Assembly: GCA_938743325.2 (NCBI GenBank)
Contig: OW568873.1
Coordinates: forward strand, 496,001 to 560,000
Origin: Pycnococcus provasolii
Lineage: Eukaryota > Chlorophyta > Pseudoscourfieldiophyceae > Pseudoscourfieldiales > Pycnococcaceae
Reading direction: 5' to 3'
Length of the DNA stretch: 64,000 bases
Within the stretch, counting starts at the first letter, position 1. Every line of letters begins with the position of its first letter. Below, piece after piece: positions 29,119-43,200 of this stretch. Under the pieces are notes generated by a model. It was given only the letters and a program-made list of their open reading frames with translations, ran no database searches and had not been told where the DNA came from. Position numbers and translations under genes: made by a program.

Positions 29119-29613
29119 TCACTTCTTCGGCTTGTGCTTGACAATGCGGCTTTCCATCTCGGAAATCCCGACGGGTTCTTCTCCCTTCTCGCAGTACTCG
29201 TTCCAGTCCTCCTTCAGGTCGACGTCCGTCCACGTGGTTCCTGCTGTACTTCGTACGATGTATCCACTTTCTGGGAACCACTTGGTGATGTCAGCACCTC
29301 GGCACTCGAACGCGGCGATGGGCACGTAGGTTTCTGAGTCTTCTGCGTCAATGTATGGCCGCGTGTGTTTCGGTATGGAGACGACGTTGATGGTTGCTTC
29401 CTTTTTGCTTTCCGGCCACTTCATGACGAAGTGCGCGGTTCCCTTTGAGTTTGGAATATCGAATTCTTCGTTGTCTGATATGAAGACGGTATCTTTGGTT
29501 TCCATGCCGTCGGGACTGGATAGGCTGACGCAGAACGTGTGGTGAGGTGGAAGCGCGAGTCGAGCGACGTTCTCCAGCGAGCAACGAGCTTCGATGACGA
29601 GGAACACCATCAC
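29119..29613 (-). CDS. CZIB (DUF866/C1orf123) homologue lacking both CXXC motifs
   Basis: A 164-residue protein, close to the usual 160. The match to the CXXC-motif-containing zinc-binding family is clear in CSLENVARL near the start, KGTAHFVMKWPESKKEATI in the middle, and PYIDAEDSETYVPIAAFECR followed by WTDVDLKEDWNEYCEKGEEP and GISE towards the end. In animal and plant members one CXXC follows the first strands (KCGNC) and a second follows the G-TA-HLIQ segment (KCKLC); here those positions read SLSSPDG and KWPES, so no zinc site is left. The fold appears intact, suggesting a metal-free version. Function of the family is poorly known (proposed chaperone or peptide-binding role). The start may be either of two adjacent Mets. 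Confidence 0.8.
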   Translation of the reverse strand: MMVFLVIEARCSLENVARLALPPHHTFCVSLSSPDGMETKDTVFISDNEEFDIPNSKGTAHFVMKWPESKKEATINVVSIPKHTRPYIDAEDSETYVPIAAFECRGADITKWFPESGYIVRSTAGTTWTDVDLKEDWNEYCEKGEEPVGISEMESRIVKHKPKK

Positions 29614-31219
29614 AGGGAAGGGAGCAAGCGAAAATCAAGGGTGTGATGTGATGGCAAGTGTGTAAAAAATACACAAGGGAGGAGGGACACGTCAGGCAGG
29701 TTTTTCCACGTCGGGACCCGTTCGTCCGGCCCCATACTGTACACAACAAACTGCGCAACAGCGCAACAGAGTGCACTAGTCGGTCGCGAGGAGTCGGGTT
29801 AGGGTTGTGGATCACCCTAGCCCTAACCTATCGTAGTGGCCCCTAACCCTAACCCTAATCCTAACCCTAACCTTGCGTACTTGTTCATCCCGGAGGACTG
29901 TTGGCTGTTGTGAACGGCCTATCCTATAAAGGTTTAAGTGGGCCTGCTCTTCAGTCATCAGGCCTCTCCCATGGTGGTGGTAACTGGTACAGTAGTTCTA
30001 AGGTTAGGTTTTTCCCACTTCTCGGCGCGAGGCTCGTTGTCTTCGTCGGCGATGACGCGACGATAGACTAGTCACTAGGGTAGGTACAGGTACCCGGTAA
30101 TGCAAGTTGCGACGTCACTCGACTCGAGAACAGAGAGAATGTCCAAGACTCGCCATCCATTGCAATCAAGGCGCAAGCAAGACAATGCCCAAGACCAGAG
30201 CTCTCTATCTGACCGACCGTCTTACGGGCGTTGGACTTCAAGACGGTGATCCACCGTTGCATGTTCAGGCCTGATATGCGGCACCTCCAGGAGTCCAGGT
30301 GCTAGGGAGTAGGGGACGGCAACCTGAACCTGGATGGAGATGGAGAGGGAGACTTCATCCAGTCGTCACTCACTCACTCGAAGAAATAGCGTCAAGAAAC
30401 AGCGAGGCGAGGAGGCTTGAAGAAGAAGGATTCACCAGGCACAGGCACAGGCAACGTCTTGCAAGCCTTACTCTTGATGAAAGGGGCCATCTCCGCCGAT
30501 GACGGTCGGTCAGGACTCAGAGGTCTCCGTCTAATAAGGTTGTGGGACTGGGACCCACCTGACTGAGTTGAGTGAGGTGCGAGCGAAGAAGAGCGAAGAA
30601 GAGCTCAGGCGCAGGCGCAGAAGAGAGAAGAGAGCCTGATGAAGAGAGCCTGAAGAGAGCACCGGCGCAGAAGAGAGCTCTGCAGGAACAGAAAGGAGCT
30701 CTGAAGTGAAGTCTGGCTGGAGGTGGAGGTGTGCACGGTGCGGTCTCTGCTCGTCTCGCTGCTTTGGTGCTGCTTCGCCTGGTGCTCTCGTCTGGACTCT
30801 GGAGGGGAGCCAGCCAGCCAAGCCAGCCAGCGCTTTGCTCCGAGACTACCTTATTACCTGTGGTCTCCGGAGTCAGCTGAACAAGAAAGACGTTGTAACA
30901 GGGGCGCCGAGTGCGTGTGCGTGTGCGTGTGCGTGTGCGCGCTCAACAGCCTAGCTTCGTATAAGCTTGGTGGTGGTTCTAGGGAGTCACTCCACACACA
31001 GGTGCGTGTGCGTGTGTGCGTGTGTGCGTGTGTGCCTTGTTGAGGCCGGCCTTAAGGTTGAGGCCTTAAGGGCGACACCACCTGTGTCTCGGTCGGCACA
31101 ACTTCTCTGAGGAAGGACAACTTCTTCTGCCGCCAATCTTCTGGTTTCGTGTCGCCGCCTGCTCCGGAGCCTCTGTATCATCCGTTCCTAAGACGCCCCA
31201 GGAACTCGAGACTCGTTCC
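29614..31219. other. Long divergent intergenic region before the dynein gene
   Basis: 1.6 kb with a telomere-like cluster near 29795-29873, purine-rich direct repeats built from GAAGAGAGC/GCGAAGAA at about 30580-30690, and GTGTGC runs at about 30908-30937 and 31001-31040. The right part is probably the promoter and 5' leader of the dynein gene. No protein-like frame or RNA gene was recognised. Confidence 0.5.
29795..29873. repeat. Telomere-like cluster with orientation switch
   Basis: TTAGGG units at 29795-29806 are followed by CCCTAG/CCCTAA units to 29873, inverted relative to the first. It lies between the divergent CZIB-like and dynein genes. Confidence 0.9.
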
Positions 31220-34200
31220 ATGGCGGCGAACTTCAACATAGAAGACAGCTACACAGCAATAGGAGGAGGAGGAGGAGGAGGAGGAGGAGGAGGTGCCGGC
31301 GCGATGCGTGACCCGTTCCTCAAGGAGCTGCCCGACGACGCGCGACTGCTCATATGGCCCATCGCCGACGTTCTCGGCGATACGGCGGAACGTGCGACGG
31401 CGCCCGCAGTCGACCGAGACGTCAACGTCGCCGCGCACTTTGCCAAGGCGACGGAAATGAACATAGCGAAGCACGTGTCGCGTACCAGCAAGCGCATGCC
31501 GCCCATACTGAACGGCGACGCGCTCTTCACGCAGAGCGCGCCTTTCGGCGACACGAACGACCTGTACTATCACAGCCCGGCGAACAGAATCGGAAGCAAC
31601 TACTCACCGAGCTCTTTCTTCGCAGGCTCCGTGCTTGTCGAGAACATTCCCGCCGGTGGGTCCGCCGCGAGCGGAGGAAGCTTGCCTCCGCTGCGCAACG
31701 GAAAGGCGAAAAAGGCGAAGACTCAGCTCGAGGTTCTCGCCGAGAGTGCGATGGCGCGAAAGGCGCGTGCACTAGCGCCGGCACCCGCGCCCGAACCCAT
31801 TCACCCCGAACCTCTGCTTGACTCCGTGAAGGATCGTGGAAGCTGGAAGGACTTCTCCGCGCCGTTCGCGGAGCCAACTCAGCCGACTCGATACTTTCAC
31901 GAGACGGTGGATCTGATGCGCAACGTCCCAGACTTCACGCGATTTGGCGACCCCGTCGACGTGAGGCGGTACTCCGACGACGAGGTGAAGTCCATCGCCT
32001 CGGCCGTCACACGGTACCACTACTACGTGGAGCAGGGCATCGACGACTACTTCGTTGCGCCGTTCAACGACGAGTGGTGGGAACGCGCTATGATGCTTGT
32101 GCCGTCGTCGCCGCCGCGCAACGTTGCCAGCGAGTACTACGAAGAGCTGCTAGACAGCAGCTACCACGAAATCGTTCAGGACTACGTGCGCAGCGTGAAG
32201 ATGTGCATCCTCGACTACACGCTGTGCTCGTACAAGGAGCGCGCGCGTCTGGACATGGAGGCGATCCTGCCTGTGCTGCGCGTTCCGCCGAGCCAGCGCG
32301 CGCCGCTGGGAGAGTACCTCCCCGAGGTGTGGCGCGCGAACGTCGAGGAGGCGCGCGAGGACATCGCGTGGTCGCTGCAGACGCTCAGCCAGAATGCGCT
32401 CGAGCTGTCGGCTCTCTGGGAAGGGTTCGTGTCGAAGCTGCTGCTCGACACCAGCTCGGACGAGTTCAGGGCGAAAATGCCGTTCAAGAGCGAAGGGTTC
32501 CGCGCATTTCAGACCGAGTGCACGGAGCGCGTGAAGGGCGCGCTGTGGACGACTTGGGTGCCGAAGAGCGCCGAGCTCTTCCGCCGCATTCCGCCCATTT
32601 TCATCAACGCGGACGCGGAGGCGTACTACCGCTCCGTGTCGACACTGCAGAGCAACCAGCTTCGCAAGCTCGTCACGGACTCGTTCGGCGCGTACATATC
32701 ACTCTTCGAGTTATACTCGCCAGCTCCCACGGAGTGCGACCCGCAGGGCGACGTTCTCAAGTGGTCGAGTCCGCCGTGCTTTCACATCTCGCTTGTCGCG
32801 CACGGCGCGAAGCAGGTGTTCGAGCCGAGCTTCCGCGAGATTGCCGATATGGTCGAGGAGACGATCGAACAGTGCGTGACGAGCGTGCAGGGCATCCCGC
32901 GCGTTGGCGCTGGTGCCGGCGGCGGCGTCGCGTCGTCGTCCGGAGGTGCGTCGGGACCAGCGCCACCTGCCGGTGCTGGTGCGGGCGCCGCCGACAGCGC
33001 CGGTGCCGGTGCCGGTCCGATGATGGGAGGCCAGGCGGCACGTAAGCTGGCGCACATCCCCGTTACCAACCTCGACGAAGGCAGTGTGGCGATGGTCAAG
33101 GCGCGCGTGGAATCCATCCTCGAGGAGAACACGATCGCGCCCACGAAGCTCGCGGCTCTCTTCGACGACTTCATGTACATTCTTGACATTGACATTCCCC
33201 CTTATCTGGAGAAGTTTGGCTCCGAGCAGCACACGCTCGATGAGTACGCCGCGGAGATTGACAAGTTCTACAAGGCGGCTAATGATGTGTACTACATGTG
33301 CTGCTCGAGCGTTCGCACGGGCATGTACGTCATGAACTGCACCGGCCTGCAGACGGCGATCATCGACAAGGCGAACGAGGTGGCGTCGAAGCTGCTCGAC
33401 CAGATTCGCAGAACGATGATGGAATCGAACAACACCATCGTCGAGCGGTACACGATCATGCACGCGGAGGTGCAGAAGGTGGCGACCACCACCGAGGAAA
33501 TACTGTCGTTGAAAAAGTACATTCAGAAGTGCGCGACAGAGCTCGAACAGCTGCAGAACGAGATCAATGCGAACAAGCAGCGCGAGGCGTTCCTCTTCGA
33601 CAACCGATTCGAGTGCCCCGAGGTGGACTTCCTGCTGGCGATCAAATCGTACGAGTGGCCAAAGAAAATCATCAGCATCATGAAGGAGGCTGTGACGAAG
33701 GCGAACCAGGAGTACCGCGCCTTCGAGGATCGCGTCAAGCAGCGCCGCACCGCTTTCGCGCAACTTCTCACGCAGTACGAGGAGGAGATCGCGCTGTACG
33801 CCGACCGCGGCGAGCTTGAGTCGCGCGACAAGTACGCGAGCGAGCTGAAGGACATGAAGGAGAAGCTTGCGGCGGCTCAGATTGAGGGAGACGAGATCAA
33901 CTACCAAGAGCAGCTGTTCGGCTGGCCGAAGACGGCGTTCACGAAAATCCAGGAAATGGTGACGACGGTTGAGCCATTCTACAACCTCTGGACGATTGCC
34001 AGCGAATTCTACAAGAGCTGGGCAATTTGGATGAATGGCCCTTTCAGCCGTCTCAATCCGGAGGATGTCGAGGAGAAGGTTGGCGACATGTTCCGAACCA
34101 TCTTCAAGCTGAACAAGTTTTTCTCCGGTGCCACGGGCAACCCTGAGCTGCCGGAGCCGCTCAAGGTGGCGCAGACGTGCAAGGAGAAAATCGAGAAGTT

Positions 34201-37200
34201 CCAGGAGCTGCAGCCGATCATTAACAGCGTATGCAACCCCGGTCTTCGCGACCGCCACTGGGTCGCGATGTCGGAGATTGTTGGCTTCGACATCAAGCGA
34301 GACGACCACACGAGCTTGAGCCGCCTGCTCGACCGCCACATCGAGGACCACAAGCAGCCTCTCGAGGAGCTGAGCGATCACGCGTCGCGCGAGTCGTCGC
34401 TGGAGAAGACGCTCGACAAAATGGAGGTTGACTGGCAGGGCGTTGCATTCGAGTGCAAGGTGTGGAAGGAGACGGGCACGTACATCCTTGGAGGTGGTCC
34501 GATCGATGAGGCTCAGCTGCTCCTTGACGTAAGTCTACCACTAACCACCTAAAATACACAAAAAAACAATCTCTAACAAGCTAACACACTAAATAAAACA
34601 GGACCACATCATCAAGGCGCAGGCGATGGCCGCGTCGCCGTTTGCCAAGCCGTTTGAAGACCGCCTCAATCCGTGGCTTGCGAAGCTCACTCGACTGCAG
34701 GACATTCTTGACAGCTGGCTGAAGTGCCAGAGCTCGTGGATTTATTTAGAGCCCATCTTCGGCGCGGAGGAGATTATGAGGCAGATTCCCGTCGAAGGTG
34801 CCGCATTCCGAGCCATGGACACAGCCTGGAGACGCATCATGAAAGACACGCTGGAAGAACCTTTGGCCATGGACATTGCGATACGCCACAACTTGCTGGA
34901 GGACTTGCTGGAGTGCAACAAGTCACTTGCTGTTGTCGAAAAGGGACTGAGTGACTTCTGCGAGGGCAAAAAGATGGCTTTCCCGCGCTTCTACTTTTTG
35001 TCGAACGACGAGCTGCTTGAGATCCTGTCGGAGGCGAAGGACCCTATCAAGGTTCAGCCGTTCATCTGCAAGTGCTTTGAATCCATCAAGGAGGTGGAGT
35101 TCACTCCTGAAGTGACCATCGTCAGCTTGGTGTCTTTCGAGCAGGAGAAGGTGCCGTTCGTGCGTGCGATCAATCCCGCGGAGATGGGAGGCGTCGAAAA
35201 TTGGATGCTTGAAATTCAGAACGTCATGCAGCAAAGCCTGCTTAAGGTGGCGAGCGATTCGATTCAAGCCTACGCGAACAACACGCGTGAACGCTGGATT
35301 CTTGAGTGGCCTGGCCAGCTCGTTTTGTGTATTGGTCAGCTCTACTGGACACTCGAGGTGACCAAGGCCCTGGACGAGAAGGGAAACGATGGCCTGCGCG
35401 AGTACGGCGAGAAGTGCTCGGGTCAGCTCACGAATATTGTGAATTTAGTCCGCGGCGAGCTCACGAAGCTTGAGCGCGCGACACTCGGCGCGCTCGTTGT
35501 CATTGACGTGCACGCACGCGACGTTGTCGTGCAGATGGCAAACGAGGGCGTTTCGGCGACGACGGACTTCATGTGGCTGGCTCAGCTGCGCTACACGTGG
35601 GAGCACGACGACTCTCGCTTCAACACGGAGACAATCTACTGCCGCATGATTAACGCTGAGGCGCTGTACGGCTACGAGTACCTCGGCAACAGCTCACGTC
35701 TTGTGATCACGCCTCTGACAGATCGTTGCTACCGCACGTTGATGGGGGCGATTCACCTGTACCTTGGAGGTGCACCCGCCGGACCCGCCGGGACAGGAAA
35801 GACAGAGACGACGAAGGATCTCAGCAAGGCGCTCGCGATTCAGTGCGTTGTGTTCAACTGCTCCGACTCTATGGATTACATCATGCTTGGCAAGTTCTTC
35901 AAAGGCCTGGCGTGCTCGGGCGCGTGGGCGTGCTTCGACGAGTTCAACCGCATCGAGCTGGAGGTGCTATCGGTCGTGGCGCAGCAGGTGCTGACCATCC
36001 AGCGCGCCGTGGCTCGCCGCGCGGTTACGTTCGTGTTCGAAGGCGTGGAGCTGAAGCTCGTTTGGACGTGCAACGTCTTTATCACCATGAACCCTGGCTA
36101 CGCCGGACGTTCGGAGCTCCCGGACAACCTGAAGGCGCTGTTCCGCGACGTCGCGATGATGGTTCCCGACTACGGCATGATTGGTGAGATTATTTTGTAC
36201 AGCTTTGGGTACCTCGAAGCTCGTTCGATGGCCCGCAAGCTCGTGCAGACGTATCGTCTTTGCTCCGAGCAGCTCAGTTCGCAGGATCACTACGACTACG
36301 GCATGCGCGCGGTCATCTCCGTGCTGCGCGCGGCGGGCAACCTCAAGCGCAAGTTCACCGAGGAGCAGGAGGACGTTTTGATGCTCCGCTCGATTCAGGA
36401 CGTGAACCTTCCCAAGTTCCTCGACCAGGACGTGCCGTTGTTCAAGGGCATTCTCTCCGACCTCTTCCCCGGCGTCGTGCTTCCAGTGCCCGACTACGTT
36501 GCCATCACAGACGCGCTTCGTGACAACTGCATCAAGCGATCGATCGAGCCGCTGGACAACTTCTTCGAGAAGACCATCCAGCTGTACGAAATGATCGTCG
36601 TGCGCCACGGCCTGATGCTCGTCGGCGAATCGTTCGCGATGAAGACGGAGTCGTACCGCGTGCTCGCCATGGCGCTCGGCGACCTGTGTGCTAAGGGCTT
36701 GAATGGCGAGGAGAAGACGAAATACTACGTTCTCAATCCCAAGAGCGTGACCATGGCTCAGCTGTACGGTAACGAGGACCCTGTGTCGAAGGAGTGGCAG
36801 GACGGCGTTCTTGCGGTTATTTTCCGCAATGCCGCGCGCGACACGAGCCCCGATCGCAAGTGGGTCATCTTCGACGGCCCCGTCGATGCCATCTGGATCG
36901 AGAACATGAACACCGTGCTGGACGACAACAAGAAGCTTTGTTTGAACTCTGGCGAGATTATTGCCATGCAGGGATTGATGAACATGATTTTCGAGGTGCA
37001 GGATCTCGCTGTCGCAAGTCCCGCCACCGTGAGTCGCTGTGGTATGGTCTACATGCAGGCATCCCTTCTCGGCTGGCAGCCGGTTCTCACGTGCTGGCTG
37101 CGCACGCTCCCAGAAACGCTGAAGGAGGAGCACAAGGAGCTCATCAAGGCGCTGTTCATGTGGCTCGTGCCGCCGTGCCTACGCGTGGCGACAAAGATGT

Positions 37201-40200
37201 GCAACATGATGCTCCCGCTGCAGGAAATTAACATCGCTCGTGCGTGCATGCGCATGTTCACATGCCTTGGCGACGCGTTTGAGGATGCGGCGCTTCTCGA
37301 AACGATGAACGACAACCTGATCGCCGTGCACATCCAGTCGAAGTTCCTCTTCAGTCTTGTGTGGTCGATTGGCGGCGTTCTCGACGACAGCGGGCGCGAG
37401 GTGTTCGACAAGATGCTGCGCAAACTTCTCGTCGACGATCCGCCGAAGGAGCTCAAGCCGTTCGTGAAGAGCCCGCCGCAGAAAATCACGCACCTGTTCC
37501 CCGAGGGCAAGTCTGTGTACGAGTGGGTGTTCAACACCGAGACGGCGAAGTGGTCGACGTGGATGGACATGGCGGAGGAGCAGAAGATCGACCCGGAGGC
37601 TGAGTACACGAGCATCGTCGTGCAGACTCTTGACACCATTCGCTACACGTACATTCTCGACCATCTCGTGACGCACGGCATTCAGTGCATGTTCGTCGGC
37701 CCTACCGGAACGGGCAAGACGATTTACATCAAGAGGCACCTGAGCGAGCAAATGAATGTGGACAAGTACCGCTACCTGTTCTTCAACTTCTCCGCTCAGA
37801 CATCCGCGAATGCCACGCAGGACATCATCGACGGCGCTCTTGACAAGCGCCGCAAGGGTGTGTACGGTCCGCCCATCAACCAGCTGATGACAATCTTTGT
37901 CGACGACCTGTCCATGCCGCAGATTGAGGAGTACGGCGCGCAGCCACCGGTTGAGCTGCTCCGTCAGTGGATGGACCACCAGGGATGGTACGACCGCAAG
38001 GAGAACACGTTCCGACAGCTCGTCGACATCCAATTTATTGCAGCAACGCCACCACCTGGTGGAGGCCGAAACAGTGTGACGAATCGGTACCTGCGCCACT
38101 TCAGCATCGTTTCCGTCACCGAGTTCAACGACGCGACGCTCACTAAAATCTTCCTCTCGCTCGTCGACTGGTGGGTAGTGCGGTACAACTACGACGAAAA
38201 GATCAGCAAGGGACGCACCGCGCTCGTTTCTGCCACGATCGATTTGTACAAAACCGCAAGGAGAGAATTGCTGCCGACTCCCGCGAAGAGCCACTACACG
38301 TTCAACCTACGCGATCTGTCCAAGGTGTTCCAAGGCTTGACGAGCAGCGGCGGATCTGTGGACGATCAGGGTGAGATGATGCGCCTGTGGGTGCACGAGG
38401 CGCTGCGCGTGTTCCACGACCGCCTCACTGACGACCCCGATCGCGACTGGTTCGTTCACAAGGTTGAGGATATTGTCGAGACTCACTTCAAGACGTCATT
38501 CTCCAAGGTCATGGCGCGCCTCGACACGGACCGCAACTCGAAGATCTCCATGCAGGAGCTTCGCAAGCTCGTGTTTGGCGACTTTATGACCCCCGGCGCG
38601 GACAACCCTCCGTACGACGAGATTGAGGACGTGAACAAGATGGAGGAGGTCATCAAAGAGTACCTGAGTGACATGAACGCTACATCAAAGACGCCCATGA
38701 ACTTGTGCATTTTCGGATACGCTATGGAGCACATCTCCCGCATTTGTCGTGTCATCAAGCAGCCGTCGGGCCACGCGCTTCTCGTGGGACTCGGAGGATC
38801 GGGACGGCAGAGCTTGACGAAGTTGGCGGCGTACATGGAAGAGTACGAGTTGTTCAGCATCGAGATTTCTAAGCAGTATGGCAAGACGGAGTGGTCGGAT
38901 GACCTCAAGAAGGTCATCAGGATGGCTGGCGAGCTTGGCAAGAAGACGTGCTTCCTGTTCTCGGACTCGCAGATTGGATGGGAGGGAATGGTTGAGGACA
39001 TCTCCAACATCCTCAACACGGCCGAGGTTCCAAATCTACTTGACGGCGGTGACTTCGCGACAATCTTCGAGAACATCAGGCCGAAGGCAAAGGCTGCTGG
39101 TATGGACAAAGATCGCACAGCCATGTACAACTTCTTCCTTAAGGAGGTGAAGAAAAATCTGCACATCTGCTTCTGCATGTCGCCCGTTGGCGATGCGTTC
39201 AGGGACAGGCTCCGGAAGTTCCCCGCTCTGGTGAACTGCGTGACCATTGACTGGTTTGCGCAGTGGCCTGCGGATGCACTCGAGACGGTTGCCGCCTTCT
39301 TCTTTGCGAACCTCGATTTTAAGGAAAATGTGAAAGGTGCTCTCGTTAAGGTGGCGGTGAAGTTCCACGAGAGCGTTCACAAGCTGGCCATCAAATTTCT
39401 CTCTGAGGAGCGCCGCCACTACTACGTCACGCCGACGTCGTACCTCGAGCTGATCAACCTGTACCTCTCGGTTCTAGACAAGAGGCAAGTTGAGGTGAGT
39501 GCCGCCAAAAAGCGATACCTCGTCGGTTTGGAGAAGCTCACCACGACGGAGGAGTCCGTTGCCGGAATGCAGGAGGAGCTCGAGGCTCTGCAGCCTCAGC
39601 TCATCGAATCTGGTAAGGAGACGGATGCCGCGATGGTGGTCATTGCGGAGGAGACGGTGGAGGCTGACAAGGTGAAAGCTGTCGTTTCGCAGGAGGAGGC
39701 GGTTGCCAGTGCCGAGGCGGCAAAGGTGAAAGCATTCAAGGATGAATGCGAGGCGATGTTAGCGGAGGCGATGCCCATGCTCGAAGCGGCGCTGAAGGCG
39801 CTCGACACGCTGACGAAAAATGACATCGTCGAGGTGAAGGGTATGAAGAGCCCTCCGAAGGGCGTCAAGCTTGTTATGGAGGCTGTTTGCATCATCAAGG
39901 GTTTCAAGGCTGCCCGTGTGAAAGATAAGGACAGCGGGAAGATGGTTGATGACTTCTGGGTCACGAGTCTGACGCTGCTGCAGCAGCCAGACTTCCTGCA
40001 GAGTCTGCGAGACTTTGACAAGGATAACATTCCAGCGCCCATCATCGCCAAAATTAAGCCTTACGTCGAGATGCCCGAGTTCGATCCTGCGCTGATCAAG
40101 AAGGCGTCGAATGCCGCGTACGGCCTTTGCTGCTGGGTCCGAGCGATGGAGGCATACGACAGAGTCGCGAAAGTTGTGGAGCCGAAGAAGATTGCGCTCG

Positions 40201-43200
40201 CCGAGGCGGAGGTGCAGCTCAAGAGTGTCATGGATGCCCTTGCGATCAAGCAGGCGGAGCTACAAAAGGTGGTGGACAAGCTGAATGCGCTTGACGCCGA
40301 CCTACAGGCAAAGAAGGATAAGAAGGCAAAGCTCGAGGCGGACGTCGAAATGTGTACCGTCAAACTCGACCGTGCGCAGAAGCTCATCAGCGGGCTTGGC
40401 GGTGAGAAGACAAGGTGGACAGCGGCGGCGCAGGACCTTGGCGATCAGTACGAGCGTCTCACGGGAGACATCATGCTTGCGGCGGGTGTGATTGCGTACC
40501 TTGGCCCGTTCACGTCCAGCTACCGCGCCGAGGTGATCCCAGGATGGGTGGAGATGTGCAAGGAGCTAGAGATCCCATGCTCGGACAAGTTCACGCTTGT
40601 GAACGTGCTTGGCGATCCCGTGAAGATCCGCAAGTGGAACATTGACGGCTTGCCTCGCGACGAGTTCTCGAGCGAGAATGGTGTCATTGTCGACGTCGGA
40701 CGGCGGTGGCCACTCATGATCGATCCGCAGGGTCTTGCCAACAAATGGGTACGTGCCATGGAGAAGGAGCGCGATCTGAAGACGATCAAGCTGACGGATG
40801 GCGACTACCTGAGAACGCTCGAGATCTGCATCCAGTACGGCAAACCTGTTTTGCTGGAGAATGTCGGCGAGACGCTCGACGCCGCTCTCGAACCTCTGCT
40901 TCAGAAGCAGGTGTTCAAGCAGAGCGGAGCTCTGTGCATCAAGCTTGGCGACTCCGTTGTCGAGTACAACAGCGCCTTCAAGTTCTACATCACCACGAAG
41001 CTGCGAAATCCGCACTATGCTCCCGAAATCTGCACGAAAGTGTCCATGTTGAACTTTGGAACCGTATTTGAGGGTCTGACGGACCAGATCCTCGGCATCG
41101 TCGTCGCGAAGGAGCGGCCGGATCTCGAGGAGGAGAAGAACAAGCTTATTATCCAGGGTGCGGAGAACAAGCGCAAGTTGAAAGAGATTGAGGATCGTAT
41201 CCTTCACGTGCTTTCGTCGAGCGAGGGAAACATCCTCGACGACGAGGGCGCGGTCGCCACACTCTCTGAGTCTAAGGTGGTGTCTGACCAAATCGCGGAG
41301 GAGCAGAAGGTGGCCGATGAGACGGAGGTGAAAATCGACTCCGCTCGTGTCGGGTATGCGCCCGTGGCGGCACACGCAAGTCTGCTGTACTTCGGTGTCA
41401 GCGACATGGCCAACATCGACCCCATGTACAAGTACTCGCTGGACTGGTATGTCAACCTGTTTGTGCGAGGCATCAAAGACTCGACGAAGAGCGCGAATCT
41501 TACACAGCGGCTTTCCAACTTGTCGGATTACTTCACGTTCCTATTATTCCAGAACGTCAGCCGAAGCTTGTTTGAGAAGGACAAGTTGCTGTTTGCGTTT
41601 AAACTGGGTACGAAGCTGCAGCTCTACCACAAGAAAATGGACCCTGACGAACTTCGATTTTTCTTGACGGGTGGAATCAGCACAGGTGATAATCCATACG
41701 AGAATCCGGCGGAAGATTGGCTCATTGGCAAATCTTGGGGTGAGGTGTGTCGTCTCAGCGAATTGCCCAAGTTCAATGGATTGCGCGAGCACTTCGAGAA
41801 CGAGACTGAGCTGTGGAAAGCAATCTATGACAGCAGTGAACCGCACAATGCCACATTGCCCGGCGTCTGGGGTGAAAAGCTCAATGCTTTCCAATTCTTG
41901 CTTGTGATCCGCTGCGTTCGCCCTGACAAGGTGGTTCCAGCACTCACGCACTTCATTAGCGAGTCTATGGGCAAGCGCTTCATCGAGCCGATTCCATTTG
42001 ACCTCACGCCTTCATATAACGAGTCGAGTGCGACGCAGCCACTGCTATTCGTGCTATCGCCAGGTAGCGACCCCATGGCAACTCTTCTGAAATTTGCCGA
42101 CGACAAGAAGGTGCGCGTCGAGCAGGTTTCCCTTGGGCAGGGCCAAGGTCCGATTGCGGCAAATTGGATCGAGCAGGGTGTCCAAGAAGGCTTTTGGGTG
42201 GTGCTTCAGAACTGCCACCTCGCCAAGTCGTTCATGACACCTCTCGAGGTGATCTGCGAGACAAAGCTGGTCCCGGGCAAAGTTCACCAAGACTTCAGAC
42301 TGTGGCTTACCAGCTATCCGTCCGATCTGATGCCGGTGAGCATTCTGGAAAATTCAGTGAAAATGACCAATGAGCCGCCGAAGGGCCTGCGTGCGGGTAT
42401 CCTGCGCACGTACCGTTCGGATCCCATTTCAGACCCGGAGTGGTTCAACACGTGCACGAAGGATGCGTGGTTCCGCAAGCTGCTGTTCGGCCTCACATTC
42501 TTCCACAGTATAGTTCAGGAGCGTCGCAAGTTTGGTGCCATCGGATGGAACGTTCCGTACGAATTTAACGAGAACGACCTGCGCATCAGCCTCAGGCAGC
42601 TTAAGATGTTCCTCGACGAGAACGAGCAGGTGCCGTACGATACGATCCGATACACGTGTGGCGAGTGCAACTACGGCGGCAAGGTGACAGACGCGCACGA
42701 TCGCGTCACACTCATGACGATTCTGAAGAATTACTACTGCGAGGACACGCTGGACGACACGTACCGTTTCAGCTCGAGCGGAACGTACTACGCACCGCCA
42801 CACGGCGACCACCAGGCCACCCTCGACTTCATCAACTCTTTCCCGCTCATCGCCAACCCAGAGGCGTTCGGCCTTCATGAGAATGCCGACATCACCAAGG
42901 ACATTGGCGAGACGAATCTGCTGCTGGATAGCTTTATGCTCACGCAGAGCGCAGCCTCGGGTGGCGGTGGCAAGAGCGAGGACGAGATCCTCGGCGAGCT
43001 TGCCGCGGGCATTCTCGAGCGAGTCCCCCCGAACTTCGACCTCGAGGCGGTGGAAAACAAGTACCCGCAGGACTACTACAACAGTATGAACACCGTGCTG
43101 GTGCAGGAGCTCGAGCGCGCAAACCGTCTGCTCGTGGTTGTGCGAAATTCGCTCGTCGACCTTGGCAAGGCGGTCAAGGGACTTGTGCTGCTTTCTGCCG

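Noticed and set aside
30723-31043. Cys-rich small frame upstream of the dynein gene
   Set aside because: The Cys/Val repeats come from GTGTGC runs; more likely promoter or 5' UTR sequence.
32711-34381. Long minus-strand open frame (556 codons) antisense to the dynein gene
   Set aside because: It mirrors the codon bias of the dynein coding strand, has Arg/Leu/His-skewed composition and no recognisable motif.
35967-38294. Two further long minus-strand frames antisense to the dynein gene
   Set aside because: Same antisense effect of GC-rich coding sequence; the sense strand is unambiguous dynein.
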